Assembly (NCBI GenBank): GCA_015680685.1
Contig: MNCI01004501.1
Coordinates: 1,218,428 to 1,282,427 of the forward strand
Source: Gnetum montanum
Taxonomy: Eukaryota > Streptophyta > Gnetopsida > Gnetales > Gnetaceae
DNA: 64,000 bases
Reading direction: 5' to 3'
Below, in pieces: positions 1 through 11,566 of this stretch; position 1 is the first letter of the stretch, and the number at the start of each line of letters is the position of its first letter. The translations under genes were made by a program, and so were the position numbers. The notes beneath the pieces were generated by a model that searched no databases, was not told where the DNA came from, and saw only the letters and a program-made list of their open reading frames with translations.

Positions 1-1165
1 GTCACCCAATAAGTGTTCTTCACGATGGTATGAACTATTTTCTCATTGATTGCTAATGTTTGGTTTTTACCTTAAGGGTATGATGTTGATACTAAGGTAT
101 GTTCTTTTAATATGACAGGCAATGAGTTCACTTCATCCATCCATCCACAACACTCTATGGTCTCTCTTGGCTTGGAAATGTATAGTCTCCTTCTTGATAA
201 GAACCTAAACGAATCAGTGACTGGGTATTTCTCAAACTAAGGAAGGACTCAAGGATTGAAACGGGTGTGACTTCAAGGGAACTTGATGCTTTTGTGTTGG
301 CCATTCTCTTGGGTGCTTGGATGTTTTCTTTTTGAGTTTTCTTGCCATTCTGATGTTACCCAACTATCAGAAGCTGAGACAATAAAGATAAACAGTCTTT
401 GCATGGTGTGGTTCTCACGCATAAAAACACAAAACACCAAAAAAAAAAACTAAGTGAGAATTCAAAGCACACCCCTTAGATGAAATAAACTTGGGCTACA
501 AGAACTGGTTATGGAACCAAAAATGTTCCCTCTAACTAAGGCCCTTCTCGCTTCCCATTCTCTCCTTTGTTTCATCGGAATGGTGGTGACTCTCGGGGAA
601 GGCATTCTTGTTACCCAAGTGGATGGTTTAGCTGAATGCATTGATGCGAAGTCACTGGATGTGGTTGGTTTGAGGCTGGACTTGGAATGGAATTTTCTAA
701 GTCACATTAATTATGAAACACACAAGGGGCTGTACACTGCCTTGTTCTTGAGATTCCATTCCATCCTCTTCTCTCCACCCTTCTCTCCATTGTTCACCTC
801 ATTGCCGGTTGTATCATTAGTGTATATTTTGGTTGATGCAATGTTTTCTTTTTGGTAAATTCTTGCGGTTAAGACTTTAACTCTTGTTCCAAATAACATT
901 CCTGGAGCCTACAGACTCTTTGAATGTGGGTTTGTTAGGGAATGAGGGCCATGAGCCTGCTTTGGGGAGGACCCACTGACATTCCTATTTGGAGCATTAG
1001 TTAAATTCTTTCCCTTAATATTTTGTAATTAATTTTATTTTTTTCATTTCCATCTTGACATCCATTTCATCGATGCCATAGTTGTCCCTTTTTATCTATC
1101 TTTCTTACTCCTTTTCTTTCTCCATTCTAACACTACCGGAGGTTCGTGATTAGTCATGGGGGTAC
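1..1165 (+). mobile_element. Truncated family 1 gypsy element Z, 3' non-coding tail
   Basis: This stretch aligns by eye with the post-integrase non-coding region of copy B (about 8940-10726). Shared blocks include the Ser/Thr-poor AT-rich leader, the phrase TTCAAAGCACACCCC, and the tract GCTTTGGGGAGGACCCAC at 959-976. It ends with a purine-rich tract (GTCATGGGGGTA near 1154-1165) of the kind that directly precedes the LTR in copies B and E. Here no LTR follows: the sequence switches abruptly to family 2 gag. I read it as the tail of an older copy whose 3' LTR was lost. The 115-aa ORF at 511-858 lies in this non-coding region and looks fortuitous. Confidence 0.75.
405..473 (+). other. A-rich-loop hairpin, single unit in Z
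   Basis: An inverted repeat: TTCTCAC at 411-417 can pair with GTGAGAA at 454-460. Outside it, GGTGTG (405-410) faces CACACC (468-473), with a small bulge between. The loop is about 35 bases and very A-rich. Equivalent hairpins with different stem sequence occur in copies B, D and E, always just 5' of the constant phrase TTCAAAGCACACC. Its function is unknown. Confidence 0.6.
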
Positions 1166-1488
1166 GGGGCCCGAATTTTTCGATTTTCTCCTAGCCCAAA
1201 TAAACCAAGACCAAAATTTCGACTAAAGGATAGGTCTAAGTACACTAGGTTGCCTATGAAGCCCTCTGAGCTTCTAGAACAACTACTTAAAGATGACCAT
1301 ATACAAGATAAGCAACTATCTAAAGAGACTTGTAGGAGGCATAATCATCTTTGTGACATAGCTAGAGACCCAACAATAGCTACCAAAGATAATCTAAAGC
1401 TACCAAGGTACTTCAAGCTAGATAGGTATTGTCATTGTCATCAAATGGTTGGTCATGACACTGCGTTTTTCCTAACATTAAAGGATGG
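1166..1488 (+). pseudogene. Family 2 copy A1, gag fragment (5' of insertion B)
   Basis: The frame from about 1250 reads through a gag C-terminal region ending in a degenerate zinc-finger-like motif, Y-C-x-C-H-x3-G-H-D-T-x-F-F-x3-LKD. This corresponds to the plant gypsy gag signature C-x2-H-x3-GH-x-T-x2-C followed by LK, with the last Cys changed to Phe. The same segment occurs uninterrupted in copy A2 near 35520-35800. At 1488 the frame is cut by the B insertion and resumes at 11567. Everything upstream (LTR, PBS, most of gag) is missing and replaced by the tail of Z. Coding potential is lost. Confidence 0.7.
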
Positions 1489-2332
1489 TGATGAATGCAC
1501 TTTTGGTGTTGGCCACGATGTTGCGTATATGACGTCAAGGTCTAGTTGCAACATTGCATACATAATGTCAACATATATTTCCCAAGTCTATAAATACCAC
1601 ACCTAGGCTCTAGTTTTCATAGTTATTTTTTGATCATTTTTTAGTCAAAGTAATGAAGCTCTTGCCATTTCTTTTCCTTAGAGTTAGAATATTTTCTGGG
1701 TGCCCACAAAAGAAGTCTAAGTGTGTATAGTTCTTTGTTTGAGCACTAATGTACCTAAGCACAGTAATATGATGGGAATAAAATGAAATATTTTAACAAT
1801 CCTTGCAGCACTAAGAATAGCTTAATATTTTCTTTATTACATTTTACTTTTCATGCTCTTTATTTTAATGCATTTGAGTTAAGCAATTTATTTCCAGCAG
1901 TTAATGAACACGAGCATGACCACTTCAAGCATTCATATAGTACTTGGTAACCTAGAAACGCTTAATGTTTGCTAACCTAGCAGTGTTATATGTGTTCAAG
2001 ATGTGTCTAGGAAAGTGGGACAGTTACTTGTGTTAGGCTAGATAGACAATAACGAATTAGATTTTAAATTACTCTACTCTTCATTCTTGTTGTAGGCGAC
2101 CAAACCCATAAAATATAAAGTAAAAAAAAATCATATACCTCAATTATACTTAAACCATACCCTTGAACCCCACAAGTATAATTGGGAAGACAATGAACAT
2201 TCTTAACACCAATTTCACTTTCTAGAAGAGCTAGTGCATTAGATAACTATAGGTCCATGAAATTCAACCAGATCGTGCATAACACCTTATTGATTCATAT
2301 GGTTGGATGTAGAGGTACCTCATCGTTCATCA
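1489..2332 (+). repeat. 5' LTR of B
   Basis: It starts TGATGAATGC and ends GTTCATCA. It pairs with the 3' LTR at 10727-11566 over its whole length, with scattered substitutions. A TATA box (TATAAATA, 1589-1596) lies about 100 bp from the start. This implies a short U3, transcription starting near 1620 and a long R/U5. An AATAAA-like signal lies near 1777. The U3 carries degenerate versions of the palindromes that are perfect in the 3' LTR. Confidence 0.92.
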
Positions 2333-2333
2333 T

Positions 2334-2351
2334 TGGTGTCGTTGCTAGGGA
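2334..2351 (+). promoter_or_regulatory. Primer binding site of B (tRNA-Asp-like)
   Basis: TGGTGTCGTTGCTAGGGA begins two bases after the LTR. It resembles the complement of the 3' end of plant tRNA-Asp (TGGCGCCGTTGCCGGGGA), the primer used by Athila-type elements. The differences are mainly C-to-T and G-to-A changes. D has the better preserved version. Confidence 0.8.
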
Positions 2352-2491
2352 CCTTTTTGTTATTTTTTGTGCTATCTAAGACTTAGTGAAAGTATTTAAA
2401 TCATTGGAAAAAACCTTCAAGTCATATCTTATTTTACAATTACTACAAAAAATTCGTAGAGCACATTGTGATTTTTATTCACTAACTAAAA

Positions 2492-4860
2492 ATGTCTTCT
2501 ATCACAGGAGCGCTTCTTTGCCCAAGGCCGATAGAGTTAATCCACCAAAGCCTTAATAGTATCAAATTATATATATTCATCCTAATGAGTATGTGCCAAA
2601 CTTCACCTTCATCCTACACCAAGATAAACAACTATGGTGGCATGACATGGAGGGCAACATTGTGTTCCTGCCTAATCATACTACTCCTACAATGCTCTAT
2701 CAACTACTTGCATGATGTGGTCTTCAAGACCTATTGTGGAAGATGCTAACACCGAGGATTACCATCCCACCGAAGCACAATGTTTGTGAGATCGACAGCC
2801 AGAGCAACACTATGAATTTTCTAAGGAAAAAGGACTTAATGATTCTCCATTCCTATTGTACCAACACACTAGTGGGGAACCATTCTTTGGGGGGTTTTCA
2901 TTCAATGAAACTCCTCTCTTTGACTTTAGTGGTGGAGGTCAAAACCAAAACTTACACTCCATAGTTTACAATCTTAATTCTAGTAATAAGGGATCTACTA
3001 ACAAAGAAGGATTTGGATGGGCAAGTCAAGATAGGGATGCAGACAAGAAGTAAGAATGTGATCATGGTCACGATCACCGAAGAGGTGGTAGTAGGTACCA
3101 TGATTGTGCTGGTTCTCCTTCCTCTTTTCCTTTGTCATCTTCTTCTTATTCTAGCTCTAACCATGATAGAAAAAGGTGAGACCATGATGAAGGTGATCAA
3201 AATGAATGAAACAACCAATGGGACCAAAATAACCAAAGGGACTATTGGGACAGACAAGATCAAGGGTGCAAATGTTCAAGAGAGGCACCTCATTATGAAT
3301 TAAGGGGTAGAAGAGGGCATCATAGGCACCATGATCAAAGCCTCAATGAGCCTGTATTCACTACCCAAAGTATGCTTAACATCATAAAGGTAGTCAAAAT
3401 TCCAACAAGGCATGTGAAGTATAGTCTGATCAAATGGTTAGACATGAACAATATTCCTTAATTTGAAGGAGGATATAACTCTGATCCATATAATCATCTT
3501 CAAAATTTTCAAGATGCATGTGCCTTGGAAAACATAGAGAACAAGTGGAAAAAATTGAATTTGTTCCCTAGGACATTTATCAAGGAAGTAGAGAACTAGT
3601 ACTAATCCTTAGAGCTGGAATCTATCAAACGATGGAGTACCATGCTTGAGTTCTTCAATGATAAGTATCAAATGTACTCTAGAGTGTACAAATTAAGGAA
3701 GAAAATGCAAGGGTGAAAACAAGGAATAAATGAACCCTTGTATGTCACCATTGGCCAATACTATGCTTTGATGCACAAATGTCCTGGCCATGGTTATTCT
3801 CAATTGGTTCAACTTCACCACATTGTAGATGGGCTTTGTAATGAAACAAAGAAAACCCTTGGTGTCTATGCCCAAGGGTGATTGTTAGAACTAACTACCC
3901 ATCAAATAAAAAGATTAATAGAGTAAGTAGCTAAAGAGGAAGGCAAACTAAGAAAAAGAGAAAGTACAAAAGAGTACAATCGTGATCTTCTCATTCGTAA
4001 GAGGGAGGCTCAATTTTGTGATAGTGAGGATGTTTGATTTTGTGACAGTGAGGATGAGTCCCTATTTGATAAGGGGTGCATAAGAAATCTTTTTCACTCC
4101 AACAATTCCAATCTGAACTTACAGCCAAGGTTGATTAGTTAAGGAACTCAATGAATAACAAATTCCAAGCTATTTTCAAAATTGCTAAGAATTCCATAGA
4201 AAAAAGGAGTGAGCGTAAGCATAGAAGGTACAAAGAAGCTAAACATGCACATTATAAAGGTAAGGGTAAGATTTCTATAATAGAAGATTTTGTAGCTAGT
4301 GAATCAGATGATGATTGTGGGTGTGATGTCTGTTAGTACAAACATCCTAAGGAATGTTGCCCTAGTGTGTCACATCCATAGGAGTTTGGGATGTATGCCT
4401 TACATCCACAACTTACACAAATGCAAACATCCAGAAGGTTACCTTATCCTCAAGATAATCTTAGGCAGTTCCACCAACAACAACCATATTATCCAAGTGG
4501 AGCTCCATCGCAACCATATGAACAATATTAACAATGGCAACAACCATAATCATGGGTGCTAGCACCACCAAGATAATAATACCCTTACTAGCAATCTGAT
4601 CTATATGGTTATCACTTGTAGCAACCCTTTTCTCCACATGACTCCTCCAGTCACATCTCTAATTTTCAACCTCACTACCCCATTGGGATTATTATCGAGC
4701 TCATTCACCACATGAAAGAAGGGATACCACTACTTATCCTTATCCTCCTCCTATACCTACACATACTCATCCTCCAGTTGCATAGCTACTACCTTCTCCA
4801 CCAATGCAGGGTGAACAACCTACTCAACTGTAACAATGTAATGCTATGAGGGTTATTAAT
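2492..4860 (+). pseudogene. gag remnant of B
   Basis: It begins with an ATG in the same place as the gag starts of D (20738) and E (51865, minus); all begin MSS. Frame shifts appear within about 60 codons. A Ser-rich, Arg/Asp-rich stretch follows (about 3010-3300). The retrotransposon gag core lies around 3460-3890, recognised by a phrase like CPGHGYSQLVQLHHIVDGL, the plant gag motif with a CP-HG-dipeptide core. Near 4310-4365 is a Cys/His cluster C-G-C-D-V-C-x3-H-P-x2-C-C. A Pro/Gln/Tyr-rich tail follows. In-frame stops are mostly TAG. The product would have been the nucleocapsid/capsid precursor. Confidence 0.75.
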
Positions 4861-5215
4861 CTGCAATCAAATCATCAATTAGAGGGGTCAAATGTCTTAT
4901 CAAAGAAAAGACCTACACTAGCAATTAACAACTCTACTCCTACCTCTTCCTTCATATCAAATTCCTTCAAGCTTCCTTCAAATCAAACTCTACCAAGAAA
5001 CCATACTATAATTATTACTCATACTGTGTCCAATTGGATCTATGTAGGAAACCTTCCTAGGAAATTAGCCGATCCTAGAAGTCCTCTAATTTACTTGCAG
5101 ATTGCTAGGAATGAATCATGCAAGGCTCTTCTTAATTTAGGTTCTAGTGTTAATTTGATTTCTCATGAGATGTACATGCCTGGAGCCTACCTCCTCTCAA
5201 GAAGAGCAACATAAG
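4861..5215 (+). pseudogene. Aspartic protease remnant of B
   Basis: The phrase SPLIYLQIARNESCKALL leads into the retropepsin active-site region, but the D-S/T-G triad reads N-L-G (5131-5142). The following SSVNLISHEMY is conserved. Copy E keeps DSG at the same place, so B's catalytic Asp has been lost. The domain lies between the gag tail and the RT linker, as expected for a gypsy gag-pol. Confidence 0.75.
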
Positions 5216-7264
5216 ATTAGAATTAGCATGCTAGTTCATCATTGTTCCATTGGGACTAGTATAAGACATTGTGACCACTGTCTGTGGGTGGTCTTATCTT
5301 GCCAATTTCTTGGTAATCAAAGTGGAAAACTGCAAAGGGTATTTTCCAATCATAATGGGAAGGGCATGGCTGAGCACTATCAATGCCAAAATGGGCATTA
5401 GAGATCTTTTCCTACAGATATCTAAAGAAAATGCATTTGGAAAGATCGAGAAGCAAAGAGTTCCATGCATTTCATACAACGATACAAGGTGAAATTGTGT
5501 GTAGAAACTTTGGGCCATAAAGTAAGCATTTATCTCTGCATGCAAACAACATGTGTTAGAAGTAGAAATTCAAAGGTGTCTATACATGGCAGCCAAAAAA
5601 TAGGAGGGCACCTAGTTGCTAAGCACTAATTCAAAAAGCAGCACACTTTGCATGGAACCAACTGAGAGCCTAACATGTGTGTATGTCACAGGCATGAATG
5701 AACTTGAGTAAGTTCATCACCAACTCTCTGATGATACAAATGATGATACTCACTAGGGAGAGTTGGAAATTTTTAAAAAATTCAAACAAAATCCCCTTGA
5801 GCTAAAAGCGTTACTAGCTAGAATGAAATATGTATTTTTGAAGAATGAGAAGTCAATTATAATTAATGCAAAACTTTCTCCAGAATAGAAGATGCTGTTG
5901 AAAGTAGTTGAAAGATGGTTAGCAACTTTTGCTTGGTCATATACTAAACTCACAAGGATTGATCCTAGGATATGCTAGCATCACATCTACACCAACCCAA
6001 CAATAAATCCAAAATGATAGCCACAGAGGTGATTGAACCCCAAACTAAAGCAAATCATCAAGGGAATCGAAAAACTCCTCAAGGTGAGGTTCATCTATCC
6101 GATTACGAATAGCAATTGGATTATCCCACTTGTAATTGTACCAAAGAAAGGTGGCAAGTAGTGGGTCTGCATTGATTTCAAGCTACTAAACATAGCAATA
6201 TTAAAGGATCACTTTCCATTGCCATTTGTTGACCAGATGCTTGACAAAATAGTTGGGAATTACTACAATAGTTTTCTAGATGGTTATAGTGGCTATAACC
6301 AAATTCAAATTATACTAGAAGACTAGGCAAAGAAAATAATCACAAGTCCCTAGGGGACTTTTGCATATCACAAGATGTCATTTGGTCTATGCAATGCTCT
6401 TGCCACATTCTAGCACGTGGTCCTGAGCATTTTTCAATACCAGATCAGTAGTGGTGTGGAAGTCTTCATGGATGACTTCTCCACCTATGAAGCTACATTT
6501 GAGCAAGCCTTGGACCACCTTGACCAAGTGCTGAAATGGTGTGTTGAAACCAACTTATGGCTCAATTAGCAGAAAAGTCACCTCATGGTCTAGGAGGGCA
6601 TTGTACTAGGGCACAGAATCTCATAATCAGGAATTGAGGTAAACCCTAAGAAAATAAGGATCATCTAAGGAATAACTCATCAACCAAAAATAGTTAAAGA
6701 TGTTCAACCATTCCTTGGACATACTGGCTACTACCGACGATTCATAGAGAATTTCTCTAAGATTGCAAAATCGTTAGTCGAGCTAACAAAGAAAGATGCT
6801 TCCTTCTTCTAGACCACAGAATGTAAGAAAGCATTCCAACAACTAAAAGAGAAGCTTGTAAAAACTCCAATCCTACAAGCACCTAACTAGTCCATACAAT
6901 TTCATATTATGACGAATGTATCAAATTATGCCTTGGGACCTATGCTCACATAGTTAGATGACAAGAAATGTCCATACTACATCCAATGTGCTAGCCAAAG
7001 CATTGTGAGTGCACAACTGAACTACACCACCATAGAAAAAGAATTGATGATAGTGGTGTTTGCTCTAGAGAAGTTCAGGCATTATGTACTTGGATACTTT
7101 GTGTTTATGCACATAGATCATAGTGCCATCTGCTTCCTAATGAACAAGCTAACAATGACCCCCTATGTCATATGGTGGCTAGTGATCTTGTAGGAATTTG
7201 ATCTCACAATGGTAGATCGAAAGGGCACTAAGAATGTGGTCGTTGATCACTTGTCTCAATTGTG
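5216..7264 (+). pseudogene. RT and RNase H remnant of B
   Basis: A linker (5216-6030) contains the conserved phrase MGIRDL-x3-SKEN. The reverse transcriptase core follows (about 6040-6760), with VPKKGG, DGYSGYNQI, SFGLCNA and the catalytic box FMDD at 6465-6476. RNase H follows (about 6890-7264), with QLNYTTIEKEL, HYVLGY and the late DH pair in DHSA. Many in-frame stops interrupt it, chiefly TAG at former Gln or Trp codons, plus TAA. The FMDD box itself is intact. Its role would have been to copy element RNA into DNA in cytoplasmic particles. Confidence 0.88.
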
Positions 7265-7379
7265 ATGGGATGACAAAGATAAAGAAAGCCCACTTTCTAA
7301 CATGTTTCCTGATGAACTTCTCTTTGTTGAGATAACATTCTCACCTATCTTCTCACTCAAGAGATGCCACAAGGGTTGG

Positions 7380-8590
7380 AGCACTAGAAGAAATAGCAGT
7401 TTCTTCACCAAGTAAAGCACTTCATAGAGATCAACAGACACCTCTACAAGGTGTGCACCAATGGTCTAGTTCATTGGTGTATCCCTAATGTTGATCAACT
7501 ACACATTCTCCAAGATGCTCATGAAGGTTCTTGTGGAGGACACTATGCTAGGAGATGTACAACCATTAAAATCCTGATGGTAGGGTACTATTGGCCAACA
7601 CTCTTCAGGGATGCTTACCATTACATCTGCTCTTGTGAACGATGCCAACAAGATGGTGGAATGACTACTCAAATGGAAGGACCTCAACAATGGATTCAAT
7701 CACTAGAACCATTTGACATCTGGGGCATTGATTTCATGGGTTCCATCACACCCATGTTAAATTAAAAGGCATACATCATAGTCGTTGTTTACTATTGTAC
7801 GAAATGGACAAAAGTAGTAACCGTCATTGACTATACATCCTCTACTGCTACTCGGTTTGTACAATAAAACATTGTAAATAGGTTTGGTGTGCCTCATGCA
7901 TTAATTTCTGATAATAGAACTCATTTTATAGGCACTACTTTTTGGAAGCTCATGCAACACTTGGCGATTGAACATAAACTCACAACACCTTACCATCCTC
8001 AAGCTAATGGTCAAGCTAAGGTTACCAATAAGAAAATCACAAGGATATTAATAAGAACTATTAGCAAGTATAAAAAGGACTGGAGCACAAAACTGAATTA
8101 TGCCCTTTGAACCTATTGCTCAACCTGGAAACTTCCAATACACTATTCTCCTTATGATTTTGTGTACGAAAAATTACCAACACTTCCTATTTAATCCAAA
8201 CTCCATACACTTTCAATAGCGACCTTGACTTAAGTCTAGCCCAAAAAGAATGACTGATGAATCTCAACCTACTAGACTAAAATCAATTAGTAGTTGTATC
8301 ATCTAACAAGTTGCATAAGGTCTATAACAAAAAACATCATGACTTAAAAATTAGAAAAGTCAAATTTCAACCAAGAGATAAGGTTCTTTACTGGAACCCA
8401 GTTTCAAATATTGTGGAAAATACCTTACATTATTTATAAGAATTTTCCTTCTAGGGCCATGATGACCTGAGAGCCCAAACAAGAAATAGCTAGTCAACAT
8501 CCAACAAATTAAACCTTTCCATGAGCATATGCCAACTAAAACAACAAGAACCTTATCAGATGGACAACCATGCTCCATATTTCGAATCTC
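7380..8590 (+). pseudogene. Integrase remnant of B
   Basis: An N-terminal zinc-binding HHCC is present (AHEGSCGGHYA, then CSCERCQ). The catalytic core shows GIDFMG (first Asp) and SDN (second Asp). At the expected Asp-x35 position the reading is G-Q-A-K-V, giving Lys (8018-8020) instead of Glu. A C-terminal region follows to about 8530. Stops and a frame shift break it after 8110. The missing Glu would abolish strand transfer even without the stops. D and F share the same change. Confidence 0.85.
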
Positions 8591-9225
8591 CTTCTTTCAA
8601 CTTAGTCATGGGGGAGATGGCCACTCATGCCAATCATACAAAGTGGCTCCTTAGTTTTTCTAACTTTTTTGTTTTACACATTCTTTCTTTTACATATTTT
8701 TGTTTTTATGTTATTAATCTTTTCTCATTTTTATTTTACACCATCATTAGTACATTAGATATTTCTTAAACATTTTACAGTTTATTTTATATTTTCTTTT
8801 ATTTGAAGTAATTTTCTAACTTTTGTTAATAAGTGCCAAGTACAATGGTAATGTGTTACTTGATGGTGGTATGTATTATTTTTATTTGATTTTTGATGTC
8901 TGGTTTCTAGCTTTGAATTTTGTTATGCATAATTAGGACATGGTTTTTTTCTTACAATAGGCAATGAGTCCATAGCATCCACCCATCCACAAACTCTATG
9001 GTTTTCCTTGTTTTGGAAATGTGCTATCCCTTTCTCATTGATAAAACTTTAATAAATTTGTGACTTTGGTAGTTTTTGGAATTGGGAAGGATTCAAAGGT
9101 TTGAACAGGGTGTGGCTTCAAGGGGATTCGGTATTCTTTGTTCTTTTCTATTTGCTTGGATGCATGTGTGTTTTCATGAATTTCTTATTGTTCTATGTCA
9201 TCCAGTAAAAGGAAGTTGAATAAGT

Positions 9226-9481
9226 CCTTGCATGGTATGGCTCTCATCAGAAAAAAATGAAAAAAAATGATGAGAATTCAAAGCACACCCCTTGGACAAA
9301 ATAAATTCAAACATCCTCACATGATGTGGTTCTCATCAAGAAGAAAAAAGAAGAAGAGACAAGATGAGGATTCAAAGCACACCCCTTGGACAAAATAAAT
9401 GCATGTGTCTTTACATGGTGTGGTTTCCATTTCCGAAAAAAATCAATGAAAATTCAAAGCACACCCCTTAGATAAAATAAA
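9226..9481 (+). repeat. Three tandem hairpin units in B
   Basis: The units start near 9226, 9314 and 9408, each about 75-95 bp. Each ends with ATTCAAAGCACACCCCTT followed by an A-rich AAATAAA phrase. Unit 1 pairs CTCATCA (9243-9249) with TGATGAG (9268-9274). Unit 2 pairs CTCATC (9332-9337) with GATGAG (9363-9368). Unit 3 pairs more weakly. Loops are A- or AG-rich. Z and E have one unit and D has two, so the unit number varies between copies. Confidence 0.7.
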
Positions 9482-10467
9482 CAGGCTACAAGCACTGGTT
9501 ATGGGACTAGTCCCCTCTAAGTAAGGCCCTTCCTCACTTTCTACTTATTCTCTAATAAGGAATAGTGGTTGTTCTATGGGAGCACTCTTGTGTCTTAGGG
9601 AATGGATTGGTCTTAGAATGTCAATGTGAAGTCATTGAATGTGGTTGGTTTTGGTTTAAACTAAGGATGGATTCTATCAAGTCATTTAACCGCAAAATCC
9701 ACAAGGGACTTCATGTAACCATAATTATGAACTCCATTCCACTCTCTCCCTCATCCATCTATGCTTTCCATGTCTCACCTCACTATCGATTTCATGTTTT
9801 GGTTCGACGTCCTTGTTTGATGTGTTTGAATTCTTAGTTAGTTTCTTTTGGATTTTTGTACTTAACCTTTTGTAACCATTAATCATCCATGGAGCCCACG
9901 AACTCTTTGGTTTGAAGTTATGCAAAGGCATAAAGGCCTATGCCTACTTTGGGGAGGATCCACTTACATATCTTTTGGTTGGGTTAGTTAAGTTCTTTAT
10001 CCTTAGACACTTTTTACAATTAGATTCTTTTTGCTTACCCCATCAATGACATCCAATTGTGCACATCTTTACAATATTTTTCAGTGACGATTTCTTTTTA
10101 TTATTATGAATATTTATACCCTCTTCAAATACTTTCCTTGTATTAAGCTTTTTCTAAATTTAATGGACCACTTATCTAATTTACCTTATTTGTCAACCTT
10201 CCCACTAACACTATTAAACAAAATCATCTACCACAATCACAACCTAGCTAACTATAACCACTGATGAGACAAGGCATTTAACCACTAGGTGTTACACATT
10301 GCATACTAATTCATGATTTTGTTGTTATTGCAGTGGGAAGCATGGATTGGAAGTGGGACTATCTTTACTAAGGATGTAGTAGTACCACACAATGAGAACT
10401 GTTCCTGATCATTAGATCTCTTTTCTCTCTCTCATTCTTCTACTACCAAGAGGTGTTGGATGTCAAT

Positions 10468-10558
10468 TTTATCTAGAGTGTTCATTTCTCTTATCATGAA
10501 AACCCCATTTTGNTTTATCTAGAGTGTTCATTTCTCTTATCATGAAAACCCCATTTTG
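10468..10558. other. 45-bp duplication across a single N (assembly join)
   Basis: The 45 bases at 10468-10512 are repeated exactly at 10514-10558, separated by one n at 10513. Exact duplication right up to an isolated n is what remains when two overlapping contig ends are abutted instead of merged. I treat the second copy as an artefact, so B is probably about 46 bp shorter than drawn. Confidence 0.8.
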
Positions 10559-10726
10559 TAAAAATTGTAATTTCATACACTTGGGCACTCAGAGTCTATA
10601 TGTTTCATCTGAGTCAATTTGTAATGTTAGTCAATAATCCCATACCTACCCAATATACTATGTTGTAAAGAACTTGTTCCTCCTCTTCTTCACTCAAGGA
10701 TGAGTTTTCATTTAGTCATGGAGGTA

Positions 10727-11566
10727 TGATGAATGCGCTTTTGGTGTTGGCTGTGATGTTGCATATGCAACGTCAAGGTCTAGCTGCGATGTCACGTACG
10801 TGACATCAAGGTATATTTCCAAAGTCTATAAATACCATGCCTAGGCTCTAGTTTTCATAGTTAGTTTTTGGTCATTTTTTAGTCAAAGTAGCGAAGCTCT
10901 TCTCGTTTCTTTTCCTTAGAGTTAGAATATTTTCTAAGTGCTCGTAGAAGGAGTCTAAGTGTGTATGGTTCTTTGTTCAAGCACTGATGTACCTAAGCAT
11001 AGTAATGTGACGGGAATAAAATGAACTCTTTTGACAATCCTTGCAGCACTAAGAATAGCTTAATATTTTTTTATTGCATTTTACTTTCATGCTCTTTATT
11101 TTAATGCATTTGAGTTAAGCAACCTATTTCTAGAAGTTAATGAACATGAGCACGACCACTTCAAGCATTCATATAGTACTTGGTAACCCAACAACGCTTA
11201 ACGTTTGGTAACCCAGTAGTGCTATATGTATTCAAGATGTATCCAAGAAAGTGGGACAATTACTTGTGTTAGGCTAGATAGACAATAATGAATTAGATTT
11301 TAAATTACTCTACTCTTCATTCTTGTTGTAGGTGACCAAATCCATAAAATATAAAGTAAAAAAATCATATACCTCAATTACACTCTAAATGTACCCTTGA
11401 ACCTCACAAGTGTAATTGGGAAGACAATGAACATTCTTAACACCCATTTCACTTCCTAAAAGAGCTAGTGCATTAGATAACTATAGCTCCATAGAATTCG
11501 ACCAAATCGCACATAATGCCTTAGTGATTCATATGGTTGGATGTAGAGGTACCTCACCACTCATCA
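10727..11566 (+). repeat. 3' LTR of B
   Basis: It mirrors the 5' LTR, with TGATGAATGC at the start, TATAAATA at 10827-10834 and CACTCATCA at the end, followed by the duplicated target GATGG. The U3 contains two perfect palindromes: TTGCATATGCAA (10759-10770) and a 20-bp one centred on CACGTACGTG (10788-10807). Both lie 20-70 bp upstream of the TATA box and could be transcription-factor sites. Confidence 0.92.

Larger units (their letters stand above)
8600..10726 (+). other. 3' non-coding region of B with hairpin repeats
   Basis: A 2.1-kb AT-rich stretch without credible coding. It holds three tandem hairpin units (about 9226-9481), the conserved purine tract ACTTTGGGGAGGATCCAC (9946-9963), a 45-bp duplicated assembly join (10468-10558), and a terminal purine tract GTCATGGAGGTA directly before the 3' LTR. 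That tract is the likely polypurine primer for plus-strand synthesis. The 90-aa ORF at 9565 has no recognisable relatives in the other copies. Confidence 0.7.
1489..11566 (+). mobile_element. Complete family 1 LTR retrotransposon B (no extra 3' ORF)
   Basis: The element is bounded by two LTRs with TGATGA/TCATCA ends and by a perfect 5-bp target duplication GATGG (1484-1488 and 11567-11571). The order is LTR, PBS, gag, protease, RT, RNase H, integrase, 2.1 kb non-coding, purine tract, LTR, all on the plus strand. This order, with RT before integrase, and the tRNA-Asp-like PBS place it in Ty3/gypsy near Athila/Tat. It lacks the extra 3' ORF seen in D and E. All frames carry stops, so it cannot act autonomously. 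It sits inside the gag of A1, and the matching empty site is visible in A2. Confidence 0.93.
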
